Of a stretch of 26,506 nt of DNA, positions 8,432-15,938 are shown piece after piece. Every line of letters begins with the position of its first letter. The stretch's first letter is position 1. Source of the DNA: an uncultured Phascolarctobacterium sp. (GTDB lineage Bacteria > Bacillota > Negativicutes > Acidaminococcales > Acidaminococcaceae); NCBI GenBank assembly GCA_945949475.1, contig CAMFET010000003.1, positions 1-26,506 on the forward strand, in the 5' to 3' direction. The position numbers and the translations under genes are program-made. The notes under the pieces are model-generated. The model was not told the origin of the DNA, ran no database searches, and worked only from the letters and a program-made list of their open reading frames with translations.

Positions 8432-9146
8432 GGCTTGCTTCCCCCTGTTTGCTAAAAATATAAATGGGCGCAAAGGCTTGATGCTGACTAATTGTAATCA
8501 GCCCCATCTTCAAAAGCTCCAGCACGCCCAAAAAGGCTGCCACCTTCTCGCCCGCCTTGCCCGATGCAAAAAGCTCGCTCAGCAAAAAGCCCTGAGCAGA
8601 GCCCTGCAGCCGCTGCAAAATCTCGGCCATCTTTTCCTGCACGCTAAAGGCCTGCGGTTCGATATAAGCCAAGGGCCGCCCACCCGTTTCGCGCAGCACA
8701 TTGGCCAAGGCCAAGAGCAAATCGCGCACAGGATAGCTGGGCACATAGCGCTCCACCAAATTAGCGAACATGGGCTCGCGGCTAGCGTAACGGTCTGCCT
8801 CTTCTTTCAGATAGCGCAAATTCTGCGCTGCCTTTTTAATGCGACGATATTCTACCAGCATCTCTACCAGCTGCTGGCGCGGGTCCTCGCCCTCGTCCTC
8901 ATCCTCGCGCGCCTCCTTGGGCAGCAGCATGCGCGACTTAATTTGCAAAAGCGTAGCCGCCATCACAAGAAATTCGCTTGCCAGCTCCATATCAAACTCC
9001 TGCAAATTGCGCAAATAACCAATATATTGCTCCGTGATTTCCACAATGGGAATATCATAGATATCAATTTTATTGCTCTCGATTAAATGCATAAGTAAAT
9101 CGAGAGGACCTTCAAAGGCAGTCAGCTTTAAGGATACATCACTCAT
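8421..9146 (-). CDS. scpA: Segregation and condensation protein A
   Basis: ScpA is the kleisin that bridges SMC heads and binds ScpB. The 241-residue product has the characteristic N-terminus (LTAFEGPLDLLMHLIESNKI, then DIYDIPIVEITEQYI) and the segment LASEFLVMAATLLQIKSRML that contacts the SMC neck. An acidic linker (EDEDEGEDPRQQ) follows, and a C-terminal winged helix contains FLGVLELLKMGLITISQ, which contacts the other SMC head. It starts 9 nt after the M50 protease gene and overlaps scpB. Confidence 0.95.
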   Translation of the reverse strand: MSDVSLKLTAFEGPLDLLMHLIESNKIDIYDIPIVEITEQYIGYLRNLQEFDMELASEFLVMAATLLQIKSRMLLPKEAREDEDEGEDPRQQLVEMLVEYRRIKKAAQNLRYLKEEADRYASREPMFANLVERYVPSYPVRDLLLALANVLRETGGRPLAYIEPQAFSVQEKMAEILQRLQGSAQGFLLSELFASGKAGEKVAAFLGVLELLKMGLITISQHQAFAPIYIFSKQGEASHVS

Positions 9147-9155
9147 AAGCCTACC

Positions 9156-9776
9156 CTAAAAAACAATGCTCAACAGCCCCTGAATGAGACGCAGATAGCC
9201 ATTCGCCAAGGGATTAATAATCATGCTGGTGATGCCGGTGAAAACCAGTGCAATCAAAATATAAAAGCCATAGCGGTCCACAATCTCGTTAAACTGCCAG
9301 GACTGCTTAGCCGGCAGCAGCTCACTCAATATGCGTGAGCCGTCCAAGGGCGGCACCGGAATCAGGTTAAAAAAGGCAAACCACACATTATACAGCTGCA
9401 TCCAGAACAAAAACTTATACAAGCCATCGCTGAGCATGCCCATACGGCCTAACAGTGCCATCATCAAGGCTGCCAAAAAGCACAGGAATAAATTAGCCGC
9501 CGGACCGGCAAAGGATACCTTCAAAATACCCTCGCGGCGATTGCGGAAATTGTTGACGTTGATAGGCACGCCCTTAGCCCAGCCAAAGCCTGCCACCACC
9601 AGCAAAATAGCACCAATCGGGTCCAAATGCGCCATCGGATTAAAGGTCAAGCGTCCCATGTAGCGCGCAGTGGGGTCCCCCATGCTGTCGGCACACTGAG
9701 CGTGGGCATATTCATGAATAGAAATCGCAAACAGCAGCGCCGGGATGCGATAAATCATTGAAGCAAAATCTAACAT
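9156..9776 (-). CDS. Site-2 protease family membrane metalloprotease (M50, YwhC/SpoIVFB-like)
   Basis: This is an integral-membrane zinc protease of family M50B, the small, PDZ-less type found beside scpAB in many Firmicutes; its substrate is not known. From the chosen start, HEYAH (HExxH, zinc ligands) lies at residues 21-25 in the first membrane helix. The second metal-site motif NLIPVPPLDGSRIL is near residue 140, and several hydrophobic helices follow. Length is 206 residues. An ATG four codons upstream (9788) has no ribosome binding site. The one at 9776 has GGAGG 5 nt away, so the shorter start is used. It is the first gene of the housekeeping operon. Confidence 0.9.
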   Translation of the reverse strand: MLDFASMIYRIPALLFAISIHEYAHAQCADSMGDPTARYMGRLTFNPMAHLDPIGAILLVVAGFGWAKGVPINVNNFRNRREGILKVSFAGPAANLFLCFLAALMMALLGRMGMLSDGLYKFLFWMQLYNVWFAFFNLIPVPPLDGSRILSELLPAKQSWQFNEIVDRYGFYILIALVFTGITSMIINPLANGYLRLIQGLLSIVF

Positions 9777-9781
9777 TATTT

Positions 9782-9786
9782 CCTCC
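9782..9786 (-). promoter_or_regulatory. Ribosome binding site of the M50 protease gene (decides start)
   Basis: GGAGG, 5 nt before the ATG at 9776. It overlaps the codons after the upstream ATG at 9788, which therefore is unlikely to be used. Confidence 0.7.
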
Positions 9787-9831
9787 ATCTATAGTACTAA
9801 AGAATGTAGTAGACACACTTCTAATATTACA

Positions 9832-9861
9832 ATTATACAACATCTGGTGCCGCTTAGTCAA
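9832..9861 (-). promoter_or_regulatory. Promoter of the M50-scpAB-rluB-cmk-plsC-ispH-fni operon
   Basis: Minus-strand -35 TTGACT (9856-9861), 18-nt spacer and -10 TATAAT (9832-9837). The -35 begins directly after the T-run of the crotonase terminator. No other convincing promoter is seen before any of the nine genes down to fni, so it probably serves the entire 8.3 kb unit. Confidence 0.85.
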
Positions 9862-9901
9862 AAGAAAAAGGAATCGCCAGCATGAATTATGTGACGATTC
9901 C
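9860..9901 (-). terminator. Rho-independent terminator after the crotonase gene
   Basis: A 10-bp stem GGAATCGTCA / TGGCGATTCC with one U-G pair and a 12-nt loop (9870-9901), followed by TTTTTCTTTT. The U-G pair exists only in the minus-strand RNA, which agrees with the direction of the gene. Confidence 0.85.
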
Positions 9902-9913
9902 GTAAAGCTTTAG

Positions 9914-10690
9914 TTATTTACCTGTGAACACAGCAGCGCGCTTTTCATAGAAGGCAGCAATACCTTCCTTGCAGTCGTCGGTGCCCATGAGCAGGGGCTG
10001 TGTGGTTTCTTCAATGTTCAGCACTTCATCCAAGGTCAGGCCGGTATCGTTCAAATATTTTTTGGTCAGGCCAATAGCAATGGGTGCGCTAGCTGCCAAA
10101 CGAGCAGCCATTTCGTAAACCTTGTCCTTCAGGTATTCTTCTTCGATAACATCGTTCACCATGCCCAAACGCTCGGCAGTGGGTGCATCGATTAAATCGC
10201 CGGTAAACATCAGCTCTTTTGCTTTGTGAATGCCAATAGCGCGCGGCAGGAAATACAAGCCGCCGCAGTCAGGAATCAGGGCTACCTTGGCAAAGCTTTC
10301 GCCAAATTTAGCCTTATGGGAAGCATAGATTAAGTCGCAGGCCAGCATCAGGTTTACACCTGCACCAGCGGTTACGCCATTAATCCAGGCGATAATGGGC
10401 TTTTCGATTACAGTAATGCGTTTAGCAACGGCGCCAACCTTGGCAATAAAGCTTTTCTTGGCAGCAGTGCCCTCTAAGCCATTCAAAAAGCTGAGGTCAC
10501 CACCTGCGCAAAATGCCTTACCATTACCGGTGAGCACGATGCAGCGCACTGCTTCGTCATTCTCAGCCTTGGTCAGGGCTTCGTGCAGACCATCGATTAA
10601 AGCATCATTCATAGAGTTCAAGCTCTTGGGGCGGTTCATGGTAATGGTAGCAATACCATTTTCCACAGCGTATAATACAGCATCTTCCAT
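9914..10690 (-). CDS. Enoyl-CoA hydratase/isomerase (crotonase) family protein, PaaG-like active site
   Basis: The 258-residue product has the crotonase fold. Oxyanion-hole motifs are AFCAGGDLSFL (about residues 59-69) and NGVTAGAGVNLMLACDLIYA (104-123). The two glutamates of classical hydratases are not conserved: the GCE position reads GVN and the second position is Phe133. An Asp is present at LIPDCGG (D141), as in PaaG-type and other isomerases of the family. I therefore favour double-bond isomerase or related chemistry on an acyl-CoA over hydration. The ATG at 10690 has AGGAG 9 nt upstream. A longer frame to a TTG would run through the promoter and is rejected. The gene is monocistronic, with no other beta-oxidation gene beside it. 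Confidence 0.88.
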   Translation of the reverse strand: MEDAVLYAVENGIATITMNRPKSLNSMNDALIDGLHEALTKAENDEAVRCIVLTGNGKAFCAGGDLSFLNGLEGTAAKKSFIAKVGAVAKRITVIEKPIIAWINGVTAGAGVNLMLACDLIYASHKAKFGESFAKVALIPDCGGLYFLPRAIGIHKAKELMFTGDLIDAPTAERLGMVNDVIEEEYLKDKVYEMAARLAASAPIAIGLTKKYLNDTGLTLDEVLNIEETTQPLLMGTDDCKEGIAAFYEKRAAVFTGK

Positions 10691-10726
10691 GGGGAACAAC
10701 TCCTTTACTGAATCTTTGATGCTTCT

Positions 10727-10735
10727 ATTATACCA
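10727..10735 (-). promoter_or_regulatory. Extended -10 promoter of the crotonase gene
   Basis: TGGTATAAT on the minus strand, i.e. an extended -10 (TGnTATAAT), about 37 nt before the ATG. The -35 region has no good match, which extended -10 promoters tolerate. Confidence 0.7.
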
Positions 10736-10802
10736 TATCTTGGGCAATAGTGCAGAAAAATTAGTAAATAGCCTGCAACGTTCTCAGTTCTCATTGCTTA
10801 CA

Positions 10803-10836
10803 CAAACAAAAAAGCTCTGGGTACAAACCCAGAGCT
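10803..10836 (-). terminator. Rho-independent terminator after tRNA-Asn
   Basis: A perfect 10-bp stem AGCTCTGGGT / ACCCAGAGCT with a 4-nt loop (10813-10836), followed on the minus strand by TTTTTTGTTTG. It lies 9 nt after the CCA end of the tRNA. Confidence 0.9.
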
Positions 10837-10845
10837 AAAATCAGC

Positions 10846-10921
10846 TGGCTCCCCGAGTAGGACTCGAACCTACGACGCCCTGATTAACAGTCAGGTGTTC
10901 TACCGACTGAACTATCGGGGA
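10846..10921 (-). tRNA. tRNA-Asn (anticodon GTT)
   Basis: The minus strand folds as a cloverleaf of 76 nt including an encoded CCA. The acceptor stem is TCCCCGA pairing with TCGGGGA. The D arm contains AGTTCAGTCGGTAGAACA. The anticodon arm is CCTGA-CTGTTAA-TCAGG, giving anticodon GTT, and the T arm contains GGTTCGAGTCC. Discriminator base G73 agrees with asparagine identity. It is a single tRNA with its own consensus promoter and terminator, between the cobalamin operon and the crotonase gene. I see no integrated element at its 3' end. Confidence 0.97.
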
Positions 10922-10950
10922 ATTAGGTCGATGTTGTATCGACGAAGATT

Positions 10951-10979
10951 ATTATAAAGGCAAATGCCCCATTTGTCAA
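10951..10979 (-). promoter_or_regulatory. Consensus promoter of tRNA-Asn
   Basis: Minus-strand TTGACA (10974-10979), a 17-nt spacer and TATAAT (10951-10956): both hexamers are perfect consensus. The -35 begins only 13 nt after the cbiC stop codon. Confidence 0.92.
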
Positions 10980-10991
10980 CGCTTTTTTTAA

Positions 10992-11621
10992 TTATTTTCT
11001 AGTCAGCTTGTAAATCAAAGCGTTGCAAATAGCTGCTGCCACGTTGCTGCCGCCCTTGCGACCACGCGCTACGATATAGGGAATGCCGGTCTTCATAATG
11101 ATTTCCTTAGATTCAACTACATTAACAAAGCCAACGGGCACGCCGATAACCAGCTCCGGCTTAATCTTGCCCTCTTTTACCAGCTCGTCCAGTCGCACCA
11201 GCGCAGTCGGCGCATTGCCAACGGCAATAATCACAGGTCCTTCAATAGTGCAGGCCTTTTCCATGCAGGCAGCCGCTCTAGTGGAGCCAGCCTCCTTCGC
11301 ACGGGCAGCAACATCAGCATCCGCCATAAAGCACACTGCCTTGGCGCCCAGCTTAGCCAGGCCCATCTTATTGATGCCGGTGCAGGCCATGTTGGTATCG
11401 GTGATAATGGTTGCGCCGTTTTGCAGTGCAGCCAACGCCTTCTCCACTACGCCCTCGCTAAAGAGCAAAGTACGCGCATAGTCAAAATCGGCGGAGGTGT
11501 GGATAACACGCTTCACGATATCCAGCTTTTCCGCGTCAATCTTGATTTGGCCCAATTCCTCGCCAATAATCTCCATGCTGCGTTTTTCAATATCTGCAGG
11601 CAATACATTTTGTAATTGCAT
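10992..11621 (-). CDS. cbiC: Cobalt-precorrin-8 methylmutase (CbiC/CobH)
   Basis: CbiC moves a methyl group from C11 to C12 of cobalt-precorrin-8, giving cobyrinic acid. The 209-residue product has the family signatures RSMEIIGEELGQ, the catalytic His41 in RVIHTSADFDYA, DTNMACTGINK, AVGNAPTALVRLDEL and IGVPVGFVNVVESKE, and ends with ARGRKGGSNVAAAICNAL. A GTG three codons upstream (11630) is possible, but AAAGG is only 2 nt from it and 11 nt from the ATG at 11621, so the ATG is used. It is the last gene of the cobalamin operon, 41 nt after cobO. No terminator is seen before the tRNA promoter. Confidence 0.95.
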   Translation of the reverse strand: MQLQNVLPADIEKRSMEIIGEELGQIKIDAEKLDIVKRVIHTSADFDYARTLLFSEGVVEKALAALQNGATIITDTNMACTGINKMGLAKLGAKAVCFMADADVAARAKEAGSTRAAACMEKACTIEGPVIIAVGNAPTALVRLDELVKEGKIKPELVIGVPVGFVNVVESKEIIMKTGIPYIVARGRKGGSNVAAAICNALIYKLTRK

Positions 11622-11662
11622 ATTAATCACTACCTTTCTGAATACATCAGGCTCGCTAACCC

Positions 11663-12193
11663 CTATCTTTCGATACCTGTACGCGCAGGAATCCCCCGCT
11701 CATAGGGATGCTTACGCTTACAAATCTCCGAAACATAATCGGCCAGCTCCACCAGCTCCGGCGCCGGATTGCGCCCTGTCAGCACAACCTCCAGCTCCGC
11801 CGGCTTGCCCTTGAGAAAATCCACTAAAACATCTTTATCAAAAACGCCAGTATTAATAGCGCCGATAACCTCATCCAGAATCAGCAGGTCGATATGCTCG
11901 GCAGCGCATTTTGCTTTAACCCTGTCAAACAAGGCCACATGCTCTGCCAACACCTGCGCCTTTTCCTCCGCGTTCATTTGGAAGGTAAACTTTTTCGTTT
12001 CCTTGCCACGCATCAGCTCAATGCCGGGAATCAGGGCCAAGCTTTTGAGCTCGCCCGTAGGCCTGCTCTTTAAAAACTGCACAATGAGCACCCTATTGCC
12101 GTGACCGGCGCAGCGCACTGCCAGCCCCAACGAGGCCGTAGTCTTGCCCTTGCCGTCACCGCAATAAATATGAATCAAGCCGCCATCCTTCAT
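11663..12193 (-). CDS. cobO: Cob(I)yrinic acid a,c-diamide adenosyltransferase (BtuR/CobA/CobO type)
   Basis: This enzyme transfers the 5'-deoxyadenosyl group of ATP to the cobalt of a corrinoid. The 176-residue product has the variant P-loop GDGKGKTT at residues 12-19. It also has the family segments GNRVLIVQFLKS, DLLILDEVIGAINTGVFD, VLTGRNPAPELVELADYVSE and the C-terminal KRKHPYERGIPARTGIER. It sits directly after cbiP, with the ATG one base before its stop region and GGAGG about 11 nt upstream inside cbiP. Its place between cbiA and cbiP in the pathway fits adenosylation before the final amidations. Confidence 0.96.
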   Translation of the reverse strand: MKDGGLIHIYCGDGKGKTTASLGLAVRCAGHGNRVLIVQFLKSRPTGELKSLALIPGIELMRGKETKKFTFQMNAEEKAQVLAEHVALFDRVKAKCAAEHIDLLILDEVIGAINTGVFDKDVLVDFLKGKPAELEVVLTGRNPAPELVELADYVSEICKRKHPYERGIPARTGIER

Positions 12194-13714
12194 TTAGACG
12201 CCTGCCTCCAAAATCTCGTAAACCTTCTGCATGTCGATTTCCTTGCGCACTGCATCCGCCAAAATATCGTATTGCTGACGCTTGTAATCCGCAAAATTAA
12301 TCGTCTTCACATCCTCCATGTGCAGGCCCTTCTTGGCGAGCAGTGCTTCAACAATCTTAGCAGCAATGCCGTCGCCATCAAATACGCCGTGCACATAGGT
12401 GCCATAAACATTCATCTTGTAGGTAATATTTTGGTTACCCTCGGCAAAACTTTCGCCCTCTTCATGAATGGGCTTAATATTGGTCATAGCGTGATTTTCA
12501 TCAAAGGTGGTCACGCCGGAGTGAATCTCATAGCCATGCAGGGGCATACCGCTAAGCTCGGAGAAAATGCCCTTGATATCGCCAAAGCAGCCCTGCATTT
12601 GAATGGTGCGCTTGTGCTCGATAAAGCTAGTTTTGATATCCAAAAGTCCCAGTCCCGGGAAATCGCCACCCTCTTCAACGCCATACGGGTCAGAAATATT
12701 CTTACCCAGCATTTGGTAGCCGCCGCAAATACCAAAAATAACGGTGCCATTGGAAGCATGCTTCAAAATAGCAGCCTCCATGCCGCTTTGACGCAGCCAT
12801 TTCAGGTCGCCGATGGTATTCTTAGTACCGGGGATGATAATCATATCCGGGTTACCCAAATCGCGCACGTTCTTCACATAGCGCAGGGAAACGCCGGGAA
12901 TCAATTCAAACACATTAAAATCGGTATAATTGGACATGCGCGGCGTGCGAATAACAGCAATATCGATTAAATCAACCTCGCTGTGGCCGCTGATACGCTC
13001 GGAAAGGCTGTCCTCGTCCTCAATATCCACATTCAGCATGGGCAGCACGCCAATTACGGGCACACCGGTTTTTTCTTCAATCATGCGCAGGCCGGGACGC
13101 AAAATTTCCACATCACCGCGGAATTTGTTAATTACTACGCCCTTCACCATCGCCCTTTCCTCGGGCTCCAGCAGCATCAGGGTGCCATAGATGGAGGCGA
13201 ACACGCCACCGCGGTCAATATCAGCAACCAAAAGCACGGGGGCCTTAGCCATTTGCGCCATACCCATGTTCACAAAATCATCCTTTTTGATGTTGATTTC
13301 GGCAGGGCTGCCAGCGCCTTCAATGCACACGATATCGTATTGGCTGGATAGCTTATCAAAGGCCTCCTGCACCTTGGGGCGCAGCGTGTGCTTCATGGCA
13401 TAATATTCCTGAGCCTTCATGGTGCCAATGGCCTCACCGTTAACAATAACCTGGGAGCCACTGTCGCTGGTGGGCTTCAAGAGAATGGGATTCATCAGCA
13501 CGCTGGGCTCGATATTAGCCGCCTCGGCTTGCACAACCTGCGCGCGCCCCATCTCTGCTCCCTCCTTGGTAATAAAGGAGTTCAGGGCCATATTCTGGGA
13601 TTTAAAAGGAGCAACCTTATAACCATCCTGATTAAACACACGGCAAAGGCCAGCAGTTAACAAGCTTTTGCCAGAGTTGGACATGGTACCCACAACCATG
13701 ATTGCTTTTGCCAC
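12194..13714 (-). CDS. cbiP: Cobyric acid synthase (CbiP/CobQ)
   Basis: CbiP uses glutamine and ATP to amidate the b, d, e and g side chains of adenosylcobyrinic acid a,c-diamide. The 506-residue product has an N-terminal ATP-binding domain (AIMVVGTMSNSGKSLLTAGL; then SQNMALNSF and APVLLVADIDRGGVFASIYG) and a C-terminal class I glutaminase domain. The latter's nucleophile Cys330 lies in FGICGGYQMLG and the triad His in GTYVHGVFDGDG. The frame opens at a GTG (13723), but the GTG at 13714 gives the normal N-terminus (AKAIMV) and has an AGAGAG tract at better spacing, so it is used. It begins just inside the end of the apgM-like gene. Confidence 0.95.
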   Translation of the reverse strand: MAKAIMVVGTMSNSGKSLLTAGLCRVFNQDGYKVAPFKSQNMALNSFITKEGAEMGRAQVVQAEAANIEPSVLMNPILLKPTSDSGSQVIVNGEAIGTMKAQEYYAMKHTLRPKVQEAFDKLSSQYDIVCIEGAGSPAEINIKKDDFVNMGMAQMAKAPVLLVADIDRGGVFASIYGTLMLLEPEERAMVKGVVINKFRGDVEILRPGLRMIEEKTGVPVIGVLPMLNVDIEDEDSLSERISGHSEVDLIDIAVIRTPRMSNYTDFNVFELIPGVSLRYVKNVRDLGNPDMIIIPGTKNTIGDLKWLRQSGMEAAILKHASNGTVIFGICGGYQMLGKNISDPYGVEEGGDFPGLGLLDIKTSFIEHKRTIQMQGCFGDIKGIFSELSGMPLHGYEIHSGVTTFDENHAMTNIKPIHEEGESFAEGNQNITYKMNVYGTYVHGVFDGDGIAAKIVEALLAKKGLHMEDVKTINFADYKRQQYDILADAVRKEIDMQKVYEILEAGV

Positions 13715-13715
13715 T

Positions 13716-14861
13716 TCAATCACTCTCTTTCATCAAAAAGTTCAATATTTGGTGATAGCTTTGCGGCTGCCACCGCGTGCACTGCTTATCTTGCAGCAAA
13801 TCACTGCGCAAATAGCCGGCCACCACGGGGGTGCAGCCGTCGCCATGCTTGCCAGTAACGGAGCTGGTCACATGGTCGCCGCACACAATAACCTTCACCG
13901 GCTCCTGCAGGCGGCTCGCCAGGGGCTGCAAAAACTCCTGGTCAATTTTAGTAATAAAAGCGGCTTTAGCCGCATAATCATAACGATGCGAAGCTTCGTC
14001 GGAGCCGTTAAAATGGGCCAGGACAAAATCATTGCTGGCTAAAAGCTGCAAGGCAGCAGCTGCTTTAGCACGCAAATCCGTATCCACATCACCGGTCGCC
14101 GTCGGCGGAATCAAGGTTTCCATGCCTAAGGCGCGGGCAATACCCACCACAATCTCGGCCTTGCACACAGCGCCACCCTTAATGCCGTGCAGGCTAGTAA
14201 AGGACGGCAGCGTTTGCCGTGCCGAAGGGCCCCAGGGATAAAGTATATAATGCAAGCCGTCATGAGCTAAATAAGCCAGACGCTTGTTTGCTTCCTTGAG
14301 TAAATAAGCTAGGGATAGCGAGGACTGGCGCAGCGGCTCCAATAGCTCGTCCACAGCCTCCCCCACACTCTCATGGGGCGGGCGCACAGCGCAGTCCAAA
14401 ACAGCAGCCTCCTTATTCATAATCAGCAAATTGCGATACTCCGACAAATGGATAAACTCAATATCCTTGAGCACACCATCACAAGCGGCTGCTGCCTCCT
14501 GCATCTTCGTCGGCGTAAGGCCGGTGGCATTAAAGCCCGCCAAGCGCCCTGCCTCGTCCACGGCAGCCAAATTGCAGCGTAGCACCATCTCGTACTCGGA
14601 AATATCCCTGCCATGAGCCAAAAGCTCCAAATAAGCTCTGTTTTGGGGCATATCCCTTTTATCCACACCCAAAAGCCTTAGAATGCAGCTACAGCTTTCG
14701 GGAACAATATCCTGTTCACAAATACTGCAATGACCAAGCCCGCCACTAGCAGCCACAGCATCCATCCAAGGATGAGCAGCATACTCAAAGGGCGTTTTGC
14801 CCTGCCATGCAGGAATCTGGTCATCACCCAGTCCATCAATTAAAATCAGTAAGGAGCGCAT
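13716..14861 (-). CDS. Archaeal-type phosphoglycerate mutase-like protein (alkaline phosphatase superfamily) in the cobalamin operon
   Basis: This 381-residue protein resembles the ApgM/COG3635 branch of cofactor-independent phosphoglycerate mutases. Metal ligands of the superfamily are kept: D9 (LIDGLGDD), D288 and H292 (GSDEASHRYD), D329-H330 (CGDH) and H339 (GKHGDG). S56 in PESCSCILRLLG aligns with the nucleophilic Ser. Other family blocks are YPWGPSARQTLPSF and IPPTATGDVDTD. Glycolysis is an unlikely job here: the gene overlaps cobD by 26 nt and cbiP begins 2 nt before its stop, inside the cobalamin operon. Some COG3635 members have been proposed to be homoserine kinases. I infer a threonine kinase feeding CobD, or a phosphatase such as alpha-ribazole phosphatase. 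The family call is firm; the function is open. Confidence 0.8.
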   Translation of the reverse strand: MRSLLILIDGLGDDQIPAWQGKTPFEYAAHPWMDAVAASGGLGHCSICEQDIVPESCSCILRLLGVDKRDMPQNRAYLELLAHGRDISEYEMVLRCNLAAVDEAGRLAGFNATGLTPTKMQEAAAACDGVLKDIEFIHLSEYRNLLIMNKEAAVLDCAVRPPHESVGEAVDELLEPLRQSSLSLAYLLKEANKRLAYLAHDGLHYILYPWGPSARQTLPSFTSLHGIKGGAVCKAEIVVGIARALGMETLIPPTATGDVDTDLRAKAAAALQLLASNDFVLAHFNGSDEASHRYDYAAKAAFITKIDQEFLQPLASRLQEPVKVIVCGDHVTSSVTGKHGDGCTPVVAGYLRSDLLQDKQCTRWQPQSYHQILNFLMKESD

Positions 14862-15924
14862 CCTGTTTTACTTCCTTAATTGCTTTGATAAGGCCACGGT
14901 TGAGCACTCTTGTTTTTACCGCGACGCGATAATAACCTGGTCCCAAGTTATGATAATTAGCACAGGAGCGAATTAAATACCCCTGCTCCTTTAACTGCTC
15001 CGCCAGATTTGCCGGCTCGGGCAGATAAAAGAAAATATAATTAGCCTCGGAGCCATACACCTTAGCTCCCAGGTTAATCAGCTGCTTGATAAGATACTTT
15101 CTTTCTTCCTGAATCAATAAATAAGATTCATGCAGATATTCCTTCTCCTGCAGCGCAGCAATGCCTGCCTCCTGTGCCAACACCGAAACGCTCCAATCCT
15201 GGCCACACTGATGCAGCTTCGTATGCAGCTCGGTGTCAGAGGTAAGGCAATAGCCCAGGCGAATGCCGGGCATCGCAAAGGTTTTCGTAAAAGCCTTCAA
15301 AATAATCAGCTCCGGATATTCGGCCAAAAATTTGCGCATGCTAAACGCCTTATCCTGGCTCACAAAATCCATAAAGCATTCATCCACCAAAAGCTTAGCT
15401 CCAATCGCCCGGCATTTCATAAGAATTCTTTCCAAGGTAATCGGCGGAATCAGCTGTCCGGTGGGGTTATTAGGATTGCACAAAACCACCATATCATTGC
15501 GAGAGGTAATCTTACCCACGATATCCCTATGGGGCACAAAATCTGCTGCTTCGTCAAGCTCATAATACTTCACATTGCAGTTTACAGAGCGCAGCGCTTT
15601 TTCGTAATCGGCAAAGGTGGGCGCCATGAGCAGGGCACGCTTAGGCTTCAAGGCTAAGGCTAAACGAAACAGCACATCGGCAGCACCATTACCAAAGAAC
15701 AAATACTCAGGCGGCACCTGTAAAAATTCGGCCGTGGCCTTAGTGAGGCGGCGGCAAAAGGGATCGGGATAATTTACGCAGCCCTTTAAAGCATTTTTCA
15801 CTGCTTCCTTCACGCTATTGGGCAATCCAAGAGGGTTGATATTAGCAGAAAAATCTACAAACTGCTTGCCATCGGCAGTAGTCTCCTGAGTATAGATATC
15901 TCCGCCATGCTCATATTTGTACAT
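14836..15924 (-). CDS. cobD: L-threonine-O-3-phosphate decarboxylase (CobD)
   Basis: CobD is a PLP enzyme that decarboxylates L-threonine phosphate to (R)-1-amino-2-propanol phosphate, the linker between corrin ring and nucleotide loop. The 362-residue product begins MYKYEHGGDIYTQ (family start), with FSANINPLG, FFGNGAADVLFRL and CNPNNPTGQ. The PLP-binding Lys214 is in AFTKTFAMPGIRLGY. HisC (histidinol-phosphate aminotransferase) is the close paralogue, but the EHGG start and the position after cbiB point to CobD. An upstream in-frame ATG (15942) has no ribosome binding site. The ATG at 15924 has GAGGGTG about 6 nt before it. It overlaps the apgM-like gene. Confidence 0.92.
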   Translation of the reverse strand: MYKYEHGGDIYTQETTADGKQFVDFSANINPLGLPNSVKEAVKNALKGCVNYPDPFCRRLTKATAEFLQVPPEYLFFGNGAADVLFRLALALKPKRALLMAPTFADYEKALRSVNCNVKYYELDEAADFVPHRDIVGKITSRNDMVVLCNPNNPTGQLIPPITLERILMKCRAIGAKLLVDECFMDFVSQDKAFSMRKFLAEYPELIILKAFTKTFAMPGIRLGYCLTSDTELHTKLHQCGQDWSVSVLAQEAGIAALQEKEYLHESYLLIQEERKYLIKQLINLGAKVYGSEANYIFFYLPEPANLAEQLKEQGYLIRSCANYHNLGPGYYRVAVKTRVLNRGLIKAIKEVKQDALLTDFN

Positions 15925-15938
15925 TACTACACCCTCAA

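Noticed and set aside
10691..10747. An N-terminal extension of the crotonase gene to a TTG codon
   Set aside because: The extension contains the extended -10 promoter and the ribosome binding site of the ATG at 10690, and the extra residues do not resemble the family.
10846..10921. tRNA-Asn as an attachment site of an integrated element
   Set aside because: No integrase gene, no duplicated tRNA 3' end and no change in gene content is seen on either side.
12101..12970. A 289-codon plus-strand open frame opposite cobO and cbiP
   Set aside because: It spans two real genes on the other strand, has no family resemblance and no ribosome binding site; treated as an antisense shadow.
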